Positions 9,250 to 17,728 of a stretch of DNA of 40,414 nucleotides are shown here, in pieces. The position numbers and the translations under genes were made by a program. The number at the start of each line of letters is the position of its first letter. Positions within the stretch are counted from its first letter, which is position 1. The notes under the pieces were generated by a model. That model saw only the letters and a program-made list of their open reading frames with translations, was not told the origin of the DNA and made no database searches. Origin of the DNA: Candidatus Effluviviaceae Genus V sp. GTDB lineage: Bacteria; Joyebacterota; Joyebacteria; Joyebacterales; Joyebacteraceae. The stretch lies in the NCBI GenBank assembly GCA_014728125.1, contig WJMD01000018.1, positions 1 through 40,414 of the forward strand, read 5' to 3'.

Positions 9250-10236
9250 ATGAGGAAGCTCTGCCTGCTCATTGCTCTCGCGACCTTCGTCGCCGGCTGC
9301 AGCGACAGCACATCGCCGACCGCCGTCGTCAACCTGTCGCTGTCGGTCGATCCGCCGACCGGAACGGTCATCACGGACTTCACGCTCACCGCCGGGGCCC
9401 GATCGAGCGGCTCGCGCTAGATCGAGTACCGCTGGGACTTCGAGAGCGACGGGACATGGGACACCGACTGGACAGGCGCGCAGACCGTCAACCACAGATA
9501 CGCTGCAGGCGACACGATCACAGCCACGGTCCAGGCCCGGGACGGCGGCGATACCGGTACCGCCACTGCCACGCTCACCCTCCGGACCGATCACGGAACG
9601 GTCGTTGACCAGATAGCGCTCCCACCGATCCTCCAGCGGGCCTACTATGCCGGCTTCACGAACGACGGCCAGGACTTCTGGATCTCCACCTGGACGGGCG
9701 ACATCTACAAGCTGAGCGGGACGACCGGTGCGCGCATCGACTCGATCCCGGGGTTGACGAACTGGACAGGGTCGCTCGCGTGGGACGGTGACAATCTCTG
9801 GGTCTCTGAGAACTCCTATCTGCACGAACGCGACCCGGAGACCGGTGCCCAGCTCTCCTACTTCCCCACCGCCTACTCCGCGCAGACGGGCGGCGTCGCC
9901 TGGGACGGCGAGGTCTTCTACTACGGGAGCGACATGAACAACGCGGGCACCCAGGGCGACGGGCTCATCCACGTCTACATGCCCGACGGGACGGAGACCG
10001 GAACACTGACGACGCCCGGAGGGAGCGACAGCCCGAGCGGGCTCGCGTACGACGGGGAGAACCTCTGGGTGACCATCGACGAGGGAGACACGCTCTACTG
10101 CGTGCACCCCGGGAACGGCTCGGTCAACTGGACGGTGCCCTACAGCGAGACGCACGGCGACCTGACGGTCCGCGACGGCTACCTGTGGATCGTAACGTAC
10201 GGTGCGCCGCCCGAACTCACGAAGATCGTCCCCTAG
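9250..10236 (+). pseudogene. Lipoprotein with PKD domain and propeller-like repeats, interrupted by an in-frame TAG
   Basis: The ATG at 9250 follows GGGAGG and encodes a lipoprotein leader (lipobox FVAGC, Cys17). A PKD beta-sandwich starts near residue 30, but a TAG at 9418-9420 ends translation at codon 57. The same frame then continues without interruption to a second TAG at 10234-10236 (329 codons in all). The residues after the stop (IEYRWDFESDGTWD) are the normal continuation of a PKD domain. The rest shows three propeller-like units with the pattern AWDGDNLWVS, AWDGEVFYYG and AYDGENLWVT. The gene is therefore either a recent nonsense pseudogene or carries a base-call error. TAG ends several other genes here, so general amber recoding is unlikely. 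Intact, it would be an outer-membrane or surface lipoprotein of unknown role. Confidence 0.8.
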
Positions 10237-10242
10237 GTCCCG

Positions 10243-10268
10243 CAGGGCCAGAGGGGCCGTGTTTTCTT
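10243..10268 (+). terminator. Probable terminator after the lipoprotein gene
   Basis: A GGCC/GGCC stem extended by CA/TG past one mismatch (10243-10261) is followed by TTTTCTT. The T-run overlaps the -35 of the next promoter. Confidence 0.4.
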
Positions 10269-10295
10269 GACGCGCTGCTCACTTCCGGGTAGGCT
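10267..10295 (+). promoter_or_regulatory. Predicted promoter of the glutamate dehydrogenase gene
   Basis: TTGACG (10267-10272), 17-nt spacer, TAGGCT (10290-10295). It implies a leader of about 130 nt before the ATG at 10433. No riboswitch fold was recognised in that leader. Confidence 0.55.
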
Positions 10296-10432
10296 TGGAG
10301 GTTGGCCTGCCCGAACGCAAGGGTGGGGCTGCAACGGAATGGTCCTGGATCCGCGCGGCGGTCGACAAGGGTCGGCGATGCCGGGGGGCGGGTTCGGTGA
10401 CCATTCAGCGTCTCTACTGACGGAGGGTTCCA

Positions 10433-11722
10433 ATGGCAGCAAAGGGCGCCTTCAATCCGTACGAGATGGCTCGCGCCCAGTTCGACCGGATCGCAGATAT
10501 GATCGAGCTGGACGAAGGCGCACGCGCATTTCTGCGCACTCCGATGAGAGAATACCACTTCACGATCCCCGTCCATATGGACGACGGCAGTGTCCAGGTC
10601 TTCCAGGGTTTCAGGTGCCAGCACAATGATGCCCGGGGTCCGGGCAAGGGCGGTATCCGGTTCCACCCACAGGAGACGATCGATACGGTTCGCGCTCTGT
10701 CCATGTGGATGACATGGAAGTGCGCGGTCGTCGACATCCCGCTCGGGGGCAGCAAGGGCGGCGTCATCTGCGACCCGCACAACCTGAGCGCCCGCGAGCA
10801 GGAGGCCATCTGCCGCGGGTTCGTTCGTGCTCTCGCGCGGAACGTCGGTCCTGTCGCCGACGTCCCGGCGCCGGACGTCATGACGAGTGCACAGCACATG
10901 CTCTGGATGCTGGACGAGTATGAGCAGATCGAGGGCGGTCACTACCCCGGTCTCATCACCGGGAAGCCGGTCGGGATGGGTGGTTCGCTGGGCAGGACGG
11001 AGGCGACCGGTTACGGTGTCGTCTACACGCTGCGAGAGGCCCTGAAGGAGCTCAACATCCGTCCCAGCGACACGACGGCAAGCGTCCAGGGCTTCGGGAA
11101 CGTCGCCCAGTACGCCATCGAGCTCTACACGCAGATAGGCGGCACGGTCGTCTGCGTCTCCTGCTGGGACCAGAACGACCAGTGCGCTTATGCCTTCAGG
11201 AAGCCCGAGGGCATCGACCTCGAGGAACTCAGGAGCATCACGGACCGGTTCGGCGGCATCAACAGGGCCGAGGCCGAGTCGAAGGGCTACGAGGTCATCG
11301 GCGGCGAAGAGTGGATCGACCAGGATGTCGATGTGCTGATGCCCTGCGCTCTGGAGAACTCGATCACGGGTGAGAACGTCGGCAGGATCAGCGACCGCGT
11401 CAAGATCATCGCCGAGGGCGCCAACGGTCCGACGACGCCAGAGGCCGACAACGCCATCCACGAGCGCGGGATCCATGCGATCCCCGACTTTCTCGCCAAC
11501 GCCGGGGGCGTGACCTGCAGCTACTTCGAGCAGGTCCAGAGCAACATGAACTACTTCTGGGAGAAGGACGAGGTCCTCGGCAAGCTCGACGTCAAAATGA
11601 CCTCGGCCTATCACGCCGTGAGCGATCTCGCGCGGAAGCAGAAGATCTACATGCGCGACGCGGCGTACGTCGTCGCGATCAACAGAGTGGCACAGGCCTG
11701 CCGCGACCGCGGCTGGATCTGA
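10433..11722 (+). CDS. gdhA: Glutamate dehydrogenase (Glu/Leu/Phe/Val dehydrogenase family)
   Basis: The 429-residue cytoplasmic enzyme fits the hexameric glutamate dehydrogenases that interconvert glutamate with 2-oxoglutarate and ammonia. Visible features are the substrate-site lysines Lys72 (GPGKGGIRFH), Lys96 (MTWKCAVVDIP) and Lys108 (GGSKGG), catalytic Asp148 (VPAPDV), the GGSLGRTEATGYG segment (183-195), and the Rossmann dinucleotide loop GFGNVAQ (220-226). CGGAGGG sits 5-6 nt before the ATG. Cofactor preference cannot be read with confidence. A strong hairpin (11731-11757) separates it from the next gene, so the two ATP-grasp genes may be only partly co-transcribed with it. The family call is firm; it could prefer another branched or aromatic amino acid, but the length and motifs favour glutamate. 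Confidence 0.93.
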   Translation: MAAKGAFNPYEMARAQFDRIADMIELDEGARAFLRTPMREYHFTIPVHMDDGSVQVFQGFRCQHNDARGPGKGGIRFHPQETIDTVRALSMWMTWKCAVVDIPLGGSKGGVICDPHNLSAREQEAICRGFVRALARNVGPVADVPAPDVMTSAQHMLWMLDEYEQIEGGHYPGLITGKPVGMGGSLGRTEATGYGVVYTLREALKELNIRPSDTTASVQGFGNVAQYAIELYTQIGGTVVCVSCWDQNDQCAYAFRKPEGIDLEELRSITDRFGGINRAEAESKGYEVIGGEEWIDQDVDVLMPCALENSITGENVGRISDRVKIIAEGANGPTTPEADNAIHERGIHAIPDFLANAGGVTCSYFEQVQSNMNYFWEKDEVLGKLDVKMTSAYHAVSDLARKQKIYMRDAAYVVAINRVAQACRDRGWI

Positions 11723-11730
11723 CGCCTTCC

Positions 11731-11757
11731 GGGAGGGGCGCCCGCGGCGTCCCTCCC
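11731..11757 (+). terminator. Strong hairpin between gdhA and the ATP-grasp gene
   Basis: A 12-bp stem with one G-U pair (11731-11742 with 11746-11757) and loop CGC is followed by a pyrimidine-rich stretch. It may act as a terminator or as an attenuator before the next gene, for which no separate promoter was seen. Confidence 0.6.
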
Positions 11758-11782
11758 CTTCTCCAGCACGAGCGAGGCCTTG

Positions 11783-13531
11783 ATGGTACCGGTTGAGGCG
11801 TCGCAGCTCCCGGAGTTCGGCCGCGAGTTCCTCGACGCGGACAGCACCTTCACACGCATCGGCGATGGACTCATCGGCGGCAAGGCCGCCGGTCTCCTGC
11901 GCGCGCAGAGGGACATTCTCTCGCGACTCGGCGAAGACGAGTCCTCCGGGTTCGACATCGCCGTGCCGACGCTGACGGTCATCGCCACCGGCGTCTTCGA
12001 TAGCTTCATGGAGCGCAACGACCTCTACGACATCGCTCTTTCGGACCGAGACGACGAGGCGATCGCCAGGGCCTTCCAGAGCACCGAGTTCCCCGCCGAG
12101 TTCGTCGGCGATCTCCGTTCGCTCATCTCGGACGTTCACCGGCCGCTGGCCGTCCGCTCGTCCAGCCTCCTCGAGGACGCGCTCGACCATCCGTTCGCCG
12201 GCGTCTACGGCACCAAGATGATCCCCAACAACCAGGCCGACACCGACACCCGGTTCCACCGCTTCGTCGAGGCGATCAAGTTCGTCTATGCCTCGACGTT
12301 CTTCGCTGAACCGAAGAGCTACATGGGCACCATCGACCGTGACATCCGTGAGGAGAAGATGGCGGTCATCGTGCAGGAGATCGTCGGTGAGAGGTGGAAC
12401 AGCCGCTTCTACCCGGCCATAAGCGGCGTGGGGCGCTCCCACAACTTCTACCCCACCGGACGGTCGGAGCCGTCGGATGGCGTCGTCAACCTGGCGCTCG
12501 GTCTCGGCAAGGAGATCGTCGACGGCGGCATCACCTGGACGTACTCGCCCGCCCACCCGAAGGCGCCTCCTCCGTACGCCGGGGTCGGAGATCTCATGAA
12601 GAACACGCAGACCGGGTTCTGGGCTGTCAACATGGGAGCGGCTCCTCCCCACGACCCCATCCGTGAAACGGAGTACCTCGTCCGCGGCACGCTCGACGAC
12701 GCCACGTCCGACGGAAGCCTCACGACGCTCTGCTCAACCTACGATCCGAACTCCGAACGTATGAGGCCCGGGTTTCGCAAGGACGGGGCGAAGGTGCTGG
12801 ACTTCGCGCCGATCCTCACGCTGGACACACTGCCGCTGAACACGCTGGTGCGCAGGCTCATCGAGCTGACCAGGGAGGCGCTCGGAGGCGAGGTCGAGAT
12901 CGAGTTCGCTGTCGCACTCGACCCGCTCGGGCGGAAGCGGCCCAGGTTCGGGTTTCTCCAGGCCCGGCCCATGATGGTCTCGCTCGACGAGGTCTCCGTG
13001 ACTGATGAGGACCTCGTGAACGAGGCGGCGCTCGTCGCCTCGCGGAACGTCCTGGGGAACGGCGAGCGGAACGACATCCAAGACATCATCTACGCGAGGC
13101 CCGACGTCTTCGAGGCGAAGCACACGCCGAGGATCGCGAGGGACATCGACGAGATCAACCGGGCGCTCATCAAGGACGGGAAACGCTCGCTGCTCATCGG
13201 CTTCGGCAGGTGGGGCAGCTCGGATCCGTGGCTCGGCATACCGGTCGACTGGGGCCAGGTAAGCAGCGCTCGTGTCATCGTCGAGGCGACGATGCCGGGC
13301 ATGAACCCGGACCTCAGTCAGGGGTCGCACTTCTTCCACAATCTCCTGAGCTTCCGCGTGCTCTATCTGTCGGTTCCGCGCGCCCACGCCGCGGGCATTC
13401 GTTGGGACGTCCTTGACGGACTGCCCGCGACATCGGAGACTGACCTCGTGCGCCACGTGCGGCTGGAGAAACCGCTCAGGGTCCGCGTCGACGGACACTC
13501 AGGCAGAGGGGTCATCGACCATGTCGGATGA
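11783..13531 (+). CDS. PPDK_N-type (PEP synthase-like) ATP-grasp protein without dikinase domains
   Basis: The 582-residue protein resembles the N-terminal nucleotide-binding half of pyruvate phosphate dikinase/PEP synthase. It has the IGGKAAG loop (31-37), LAVRSSSLLEDA (122-133), a FAGVYGT segment and the late ATP-grasp motif FLQARPMM (391-398). It lacks the phosphohistidine swivel domain and the PEP/pyruvate barrel, so it cannot run the full dikinase reaction. In their place is a C-terminal module with GFGRWGSSDPWLG (473-485) and SQGSHFF (512-518) that recurs in the next gene. ATG 11783 follows GAGG; an in-frame TTG sits just before it. The end overlaps the next start by 11 nt, implying coupled translation. 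The biochemical role is unknown; ATP binding or phosphotransfer is inferred. Automated pipelines may call it PEP synthase, which the missing domains contradict. Confidence 0.8.
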   Translation: MVPVEASQLPEFGREFLDADSTFTRIGDGLIGGKAAGLLRAQRDILSRLGEDESSGFDIAVPTLTVIATGVFDSFMERNDLYDIALSDRDDEAIARAFQSTEFPAEFVGDLRSLISDVHRPLAVRSSSLLEDALDHPFAGVYGTKMIPNNQADTDTRFHRFVEAIKFVYASTFFAEPKSYMGTIDRDIREEKMAVIVQEIVGERWNSRFYPAISGVGRSHNFYPTGRSEPSDGVVNLALGLGKEIVDGGITWTYSPAHPKAPPPYAGVGDLMKNTQTGFWAVNMGAAPPHDPIRETEYLVRGTLDDATSDGSLTTLCSTYDPNSERMRPGFRKDGAKVLDFAPILTLDTLPLNTLVRRLIELTREALGGEVEIEFAVALDPLGRKRPRFGFLQARPMMVSLDEVSVTDEDLVNEAALVASRNVLGNGERNDIQDIIYARPDVFEAKHTPRIARDIDEINRALIKDGKRSLLIGFGRWGSSDPWLGIPVDWGQVSSARVIVEATMPGMNPDLSQGSHFFHNLLSFRVLYLSVPRAHAAGIRWDVLDGLPATSETDLVRHVRLEKPLRVRVDGHSGRGVIDHVG

Positions 13532-16500
13532 GAAACGCAGCGAAGCTCCGGACGTCCTGCTGACCTCGCTCCAGGAGCGCGCGAAGGAACTCAACTGTCT
13601 CTATCACGTCGAGGAGGCGCTCCAGCTCACTGAGAGAGACCTCGATGTGGCCCTGCGGGGTGTCCTCAAGGCGGTTCCCGCCGGGTGGCAGTATCCCGAC
13701 ATCTGTAAGGCCGTCATCACGCTCGAGGGAGCCGTCTACCGTCTCGAGGACTTCGAGACCACACCGTGGGTGCTTCGCGGCGACATCACGGTCCAGGGGA
13801 AAAAGGCCGGACGCATCGAGGTTTTCTACACAGAGCGGCGGCCGCAGGAGAACGTCGGACCTTTCCTCAAGGAAGAGGTCCGGCTGATCAGGACCATCGC
13901 CGATCTGATCGGACATGCGCTTCTCAGGCAGCGTCTCCAGGAGCTTCAGAAGGACTGGGAGGCGATGCGCGGCGGCGCGCCCGGCGAACAACAGGAGGCC
14001 TGGCGCAGTCCGCTGCATCTTCTGAGGGAATCGGACCGCGGCCTCTACCTCCGCATCGCGCACAAGATGCTCAATCACCTCTGCCAGATCGGTGTGGGGG
14101 AAGCTCAGGAGGTGATGGGCTCGGGGAGCCGGGAAGAGGAAGGGACCTCGCCGGGCGAGGTCAACGTCCCCGCCTGCCGTGTCGCCCAGGACCGCGATTA
14201 CCTTCTGTCCGACAAGCCGTTCGAGCTCGCGAGCAAGCACCTGAGCGAGCGCGAGATCCTCACGCGTGTACAGAACTGGATGCTCGAGGACAAGGCCTCG
14301 AGCTTCCTCCGCGTACTCAACAACCCGCGCTCGCCGCTGCCCGAGATCGTCGATGCGCTCCGGCGGTTCCAGTACGGCATCCAGGACAAGTCACTGCTCA
14401 GGTCGTCCACCCTCAAGACTCTCCGCGTGTCCCTGACGCAGCGGCTCCTGACGGAGCAGGTCGACTTCGTCCGGGTCGCCAAGGAACATGTGCAGATCGA
14501 GGACTTCGCGGAACTGGCCGGCCGCATGATCATCCCCGCGGGAAGCCACGGACGACTGGGAGGCAAGAGCGCCGGCATGCTGCTGGCGCACAGGATCCTG
14601 AAGTCGAGCGCCTCACCCGAACAGCCCGTCGGCGAGATCAGCATTCCCCGTACCTGGTATCTGCCGTCCGACGGGCTGCTGGATTTCATCGGACACAACG
14701 ATCTGCAGGACGTGATCGAACAGAAGTTCAAGGAGATCGACGAGGTCCGTCAGCAGTACCCGGACATCATCAGACTGTTCAAGAACTCGACCTTCCCCAC
14801 GCGGATGATGAACGGCCTGTCGGTCGCCCTCGACGACTTCGGGGATGTGCCGCTCATCATCAGGAGCTCGAGCCTTCTGGAGGACCGTCTCGGCACGGCG
14901 TTCTCCGGAAAGTACAAGAGCCTCTTCCTGGCGAACACCGGCACGAAGTCCGAGCGACTGCGTGCGGTCGCCGACGCCATCTCGGAGGTCTATGCGTCGA
15001 CCTTCGGACCCGACCCCATCGAGTACCGAAGGGAGCGCGGTCTGCTCGAGTTCAATGAGGAAATGGGGATTCTGATCCAGGAGGTCGTCGGCCGCCGCGT
15101 AGGGAAGTACTTCTTCCCCTCCTTCGCCGGTGTCGCCTTCTCGAACAGCGAGTTCCGGTGGTCGCCCAGGATCGACCGGGAGGACGGACTCATCCGGATC
15201 GTCCCGGGACTCGGAACGCGGGCGGTCGACAGGCTCGGGGACGACTATCCGGTACTTCTCGTTCCCGGGAAGCCCGATCTGCGGGCCAACGTGGCCGTCG
15301 ACGAGATCGTCCGCTACTCCCCGAGCTGGATCGACGTCATCAACCTCGAGACGGGGACTCTCGAGTCACGCCGCCTCGACGAGATTCTGAAGGAGGTCGG
15401 CTCCGACTACCCGGCGGCCGACCGGGTATTCTCTGTGCTCGACGGCGACATGCTCAGGAAGGCGCCGCCGAAGGTGCTCTTCAACCCGGATGAACAGGAC
15501 TACGTCGCCACGTTCGACGCGCTGGCAAAGGAGACGGAGTTCGTCTCGGAGCTCAGGAACATCCTCGAGCTTCTCGAACGGGAACTGGGCACCCCGGTCG
15601 ACATCGAGTTCGCCCACGACGGAGAGAGGTTCCACCTGCTCCAGTGCCGGCCGCAGAGCATGGGTGAACAGGAGGGACCGGCACCGATACCGAAGGACGT
15701 ATCGAGATCGGACATCGTCTTCACTGCCGATCGCCACGTGTCGAACGGCTGGATCCCCGACATCACGCACATCGTCTACGTCGATCCCGAGGCATACTCT
15801 TCACTCCCGGACGAGGCAGCGATGCGGGAGGTCGCCAAGGCGGTCGGCCGTCTCAATCAGGTGCTTCCTTCGCGCCGCTTCATCCTGCTCGGGCCCGGCA
15901 GATGGGGCAGCCGGGGCGATGTGCGACTCGGTGTGAGCGTGACATACGCCGACATCTCGAACACGGCGATGCTCATCGAGATCGCGAGACGGAAGGGAGA
16001 GTACGTGCCCGACCTTTCCTTCGGCACGCACTTCTTCCAGGACCTCGTCGAGTCGCGCATACGCTATCTGCCTCTCTACCCGGACGAGGAGGGAGTTGTG
16101 TTCAACGAGGTCTTCCTCAGGAAGGCTGAGAACCTCCTCCCCTCCATGCTTCCGAAGTTCGAACACCTCGCTGACACGCTTCACATCATCGACGTGCCGG
16201 CGAACACGGAAGGGCGCATCCTGCGCGTCCTGATGAACGCCGACCTCGATGAGGCGCTCGCGATGATCGACGACCCCTCCGAAGCGCCCGTGCGTCGCCG
16301 GGAGACACACGAGGCGCCGCAGCGGCCACCGGTCCAGTACTGGCAGTGGCGACTGCGCATGGCCCAGCGAATCGCCTCAGACCTCGATCCGGAGCGGTTC
16401 GGCGTCGAAGCGCTGTACGTCTTCGGCAGCACCAAGAACGCGACGGCGGGACCCGCCAGCGATATCGACCTCATCGTTCATCACAGAGGAACCGACGAAC

Positions 16501-16703
16501 AGCGCAAGGAGCTCACGTCCTGGCTCGAGGGGTGGGGACGATGCCTGTCCGAGCTCAACTTCCTCCGTACGGGCTACCGCACCGAGAACCTCCTCGATGT
16601 GCACGTCGTGACAGACGATGATATCGAGAAGAAGACGAGCTACGCGGCGAAGATCGGGGCAGTCACTGACGCGGCCCGGGAGCTCCCCATCGGGGAAGCG
16701 TAG
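13521..16703 (+). CDS. GAF-like / PPDK_N ATP-grasp / nucleotidyltransferase fusion protein
   Basis: The 1,060-residue soluble protein starts at ATG 13521, with AGAGGGG about 9 nt upstream, inside the end of the preceding gene. Residues about 15-150 look like a GAF sensor of the type found in histidine kinases (KELNCLYHVEEA, then GWQYPDICKA, then GPFLKEE). A helical linker (about 160-335) leads to a PPDK_N-like ATP-grasp region with LGGKSAG (346-352), IIRSSSLLEDR (446-456) and HLLQCRP (705-711). Then comes the module shared with the previous gene: LGPGRWGS (790-797) and SFGTHFF (833-839). The C-terminus holds a polymerase-beta-type nucleotidyltransferase motif: Gly969-Ser970, ten residues, then Asp981-Ile-Asp983. 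No phosphohistidine or PEP-barrel domain is present. A sensory enzyme that transfers phosphate or a nucleotide is the natural inference; substrate and partner are unknown. Confidence 0.82.
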   Translation: MSDEKRSEAPDVLLTSLQERAKELNCLYHVEEALQLTERDLDVALRGVLKAVPAGWQYPDICKAVITLEGAVYRLEDFETTPWVLRGDITVQGKKAGRIEVFYTERRPQENVGPFLKEEVRLIRTIADLIGHALLRQRLQELQKDWEAMRGGAPGEQQEAWRSPLHLLRESDRGLYLRIAHKMLNHLCQIGVGEAQEVMGSGSREEEGTSPGEVNVPACRVAQDRDYLLSDKPFELASKHLSEREILTRVQNWMLEDKASSFLRVLNNPRSPLPEIVDALRRFQYGIQDKSLLRSSTLKTLRVSLTQRLLTEQVDFVRVAKEHVQIEDFAELAGRMIIPAGSHGRLGGKSAGMLLAHRILKSSASPEQPVGEISIPRTWYLPSDGLLDFIGHNDLQDVIEQKFKEIDEVRQQYPDIIRLFKNSTFPTRMMNGLSVALDDFGDVPLIIRSSSLLEDRLGTAFSGKYKSLFLANTGTKSERLRAVADAISEVYASTFGPDPIEYRRERGLLEFNEEMGILIQEVVGRRVGKYFFPSFAGVAFSNSEFRWSPRIDREDGLIRIVPGLGTRAVDRLGDDYPVLLVPGKPDLRANVAVDEIVRYSPSWIDVINLETGTLESRRLDEILKEVGSDYPAADRVFSVLDGDMLRKAPPKVLFNPDEQDYVATFDALAKETEFVSELRNILELLERELGTPVDIEFAHDGERFHLLQCRPQSMGEQEGPAPIPKDVSRSDIVFTADRHVSNGWIPDITHIVYVDPEAYSSLPDEAAMREVAKAVGRLNQVLPSRRFILLGPGRWGSRGDVRLGVSVTYADISNTAMLIEIARRKGEYVPDLSFGTHFFQDLVESRIRYLPLYPDEEGVVFNEVFLRKAENLLPSMLPKFEHLADTLHIIDVPANTEGRILRVLMNADLDEALAMIDDPSEAPVRRRETHEAPQRPPVQYWQWRLRMAQRIASDLDPERFGVEALYVFGSTKNATAGPASDIDLIVHHRGTDEQRKELTSWLEGWGRCLSELNFLRTGYRTENLLDVHVVTDDDIEKKTSYAAKIGAVTDAARELPIGEA

Positions 16704-16729
16704 CCCGAGCCGTTCCGGACGCAGTTCCT

Positions 16730-16756
16730 GATGCGGGCGCTCTCTGCGCCTGCGTC
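16730..16756 (+). terminator. Terminator after the fusion gene, between convergent genes
   Basis: An 11-bp stem with two G-U pairs (16730-16740 with 16746-16756), loop TCTCT, is followed by CTGTTT. It lies between the stop at 16703 and the convergent phosphoesterase end at 16786 and may serve both. Confidence 0.6.
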
Positions 16757-16785
16757 CTGTTTGCCGGGTGCGTGGGGTGAGCCGA

Positions 16786-17658
16786 CTACTCCCCCGCGGC
16801 GGGAACGAGCGCGCGGGTTGCGCTTTCCGGCTGCAGCGGGTCGAACCTGACAAGCGCGAGTTCCGGACCGTCGTGCGCCCCTCCGAGAAGATGCGTTCGT
16901 CCGATCACGTCGCGCCAGTGTCCCGTCAGCCGGGCGGACTCATGCACGTGTCCGTGCAGCGTCACGGCGGGCTGTCTCCGCTCTATGAACCGTCTGATCG
17001 CGATGCTGCCGACGTGCACGTCGAGCGGGACATGGTCGACCATCCGACCGTCGAGCGCCGCCCGGTCCAGGCACGTCTCGTAGGGTGGCGAGTGAAAAAG
17101 GAACACGGCGTTGGAGAGTTCGTCTTCTCCCGCGAGTCGGTTGAGATCCTCAATGATCGTGGCGTACCTGACCCTGCGCGCGTCGACCGGAACGGTACGC
17201 CGTCCCTCCTCGGGAGAGACACTGCCGGGGTCGACGAATCGCGAGACGTCATAGCGTTCCCAATCCTTGAGCAGGAACGGCGTCGGCGGGACGTTCGCGT
17301 ACCCGTAGACCGGCACGCCGCGGGACATCACCCTGCGCTCGTGGATGTACCGCCACAGTCCGTCGGCCCCCGCTGAGAGAACGGCCGACTCCTCGAATCT
17401 CGGGTCGTCGTTGCCGAGGATCAGAAGGACATCCGGATATGCGTCGCCCATCTGCTCCCTGAGCCGTCGGAAACCCGGAGCCAGAACACCGTTGACGAAG
17501 TCCGCATGGGAGGGATCGAGCGTCAGGGACGCATACATGTGCGGCAGCAGATCTCCGCCGAGAAGCACGGCATCGGGCGACTCCTGTTCTACGTGGCGCC
17601 AGAGCGACCGGTACCGGCCCAGCTGACCATGAAGATCGGACGTGAAGAACCAGAGCAC
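16786..17658 (-). CDS. Calcineurin-like metallophosphoesterase
   Basis: The 290-residue protein carries the metallophosphoesterase signature blocks in order: Asp and His in FTSDLHGQ (near residue 8), GGDLL, GNDD in place of the usual GNHD, HSPP, and the C-terminal GHVHES. These bind two metal ions and hydrolyse phosphomono- or diesters. GTG at 17658 is chosen as start because AGGAGG lies 5 nt upstream and the motif block begins at once; an ATG at 17709 would add 17 unlike residues. No signal peptide or membrane segment is seen, so it is probably cytoplasmic. It follows the MATE gene by 66 nt and may be read from its own weak promoter at 17699-17728. The substrate cannot be told; the family also includes RNA, nucleotide and cyclic-nucleotide phosphodiesterases. 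Confidence 0.85.
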   Translation of the reverse strand: MLWFFTSDLHGQLGRYRSLWRHVEQESPDAVLLGGDLLPHMYASLTLDPSHADFVNGVLAPGFRRLREQMGDAYPDVLLILGNDDPRFEESAVLSAGADGLWRYIHERRVMSRGVPVYGYANVPPTPFLLKDWERYDVSRFVDPGSVSPEEGRRTVPVDARRVRYATIIEDLNRLAGEDELSNAVFLFHSPPYETCLDRAALDGRMVDHVPLDVHVGSIAIRRFIERRQPAVTLHGHVHESARLTGHWRDVIGRTHLLGGAHDGPELALVRFDPLQPESATRALVPAAGE

Positions 17659-17698
17659 ACCGTCCTCCTGCCGTGGAACGTGTCGGCACCCAACTGAA

Positions 17699-17728
17699 GG
17701 TCTACACACGCTCGACCCGTCCGGTCAA
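17699..17728 (-). promoter_or_regulatory. Possible promoter of the phosphoesterase gene
   Basis: On the minus strand TTGACC (17728-17723), 18-nt spacer, TAGACC (17704-17699). The -35 overlaps the stop of the MATE gene. The phosphoesterase may instead be read through from upstream. Confidence 0.35.

Noticed and set aside
9418-9420. TAG read as an amino acid (recoding) as a general property
   Set aside because: TAG ends many clear genes here (for example 6914, 16703, 29904, 31664, 32644, 10236), so a genome-wide code change is excluded; only local readthrough remains possible.
10217-12652. Long minus-strand open frame (811 codons) across gdhA and the first ATP-grasp gene
   Set aside because: It lies opposite two well-supported genes, has no domain or ribosome-binding site, and its composition is typical of a GC shadow.
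11783-13531. Annotation as functional PEP synthase or pyruvate phosphate dikinase
   Set aside because: The phosphohistidine and PEP/pyruvate barrel domains are absent from both this and the next protein.
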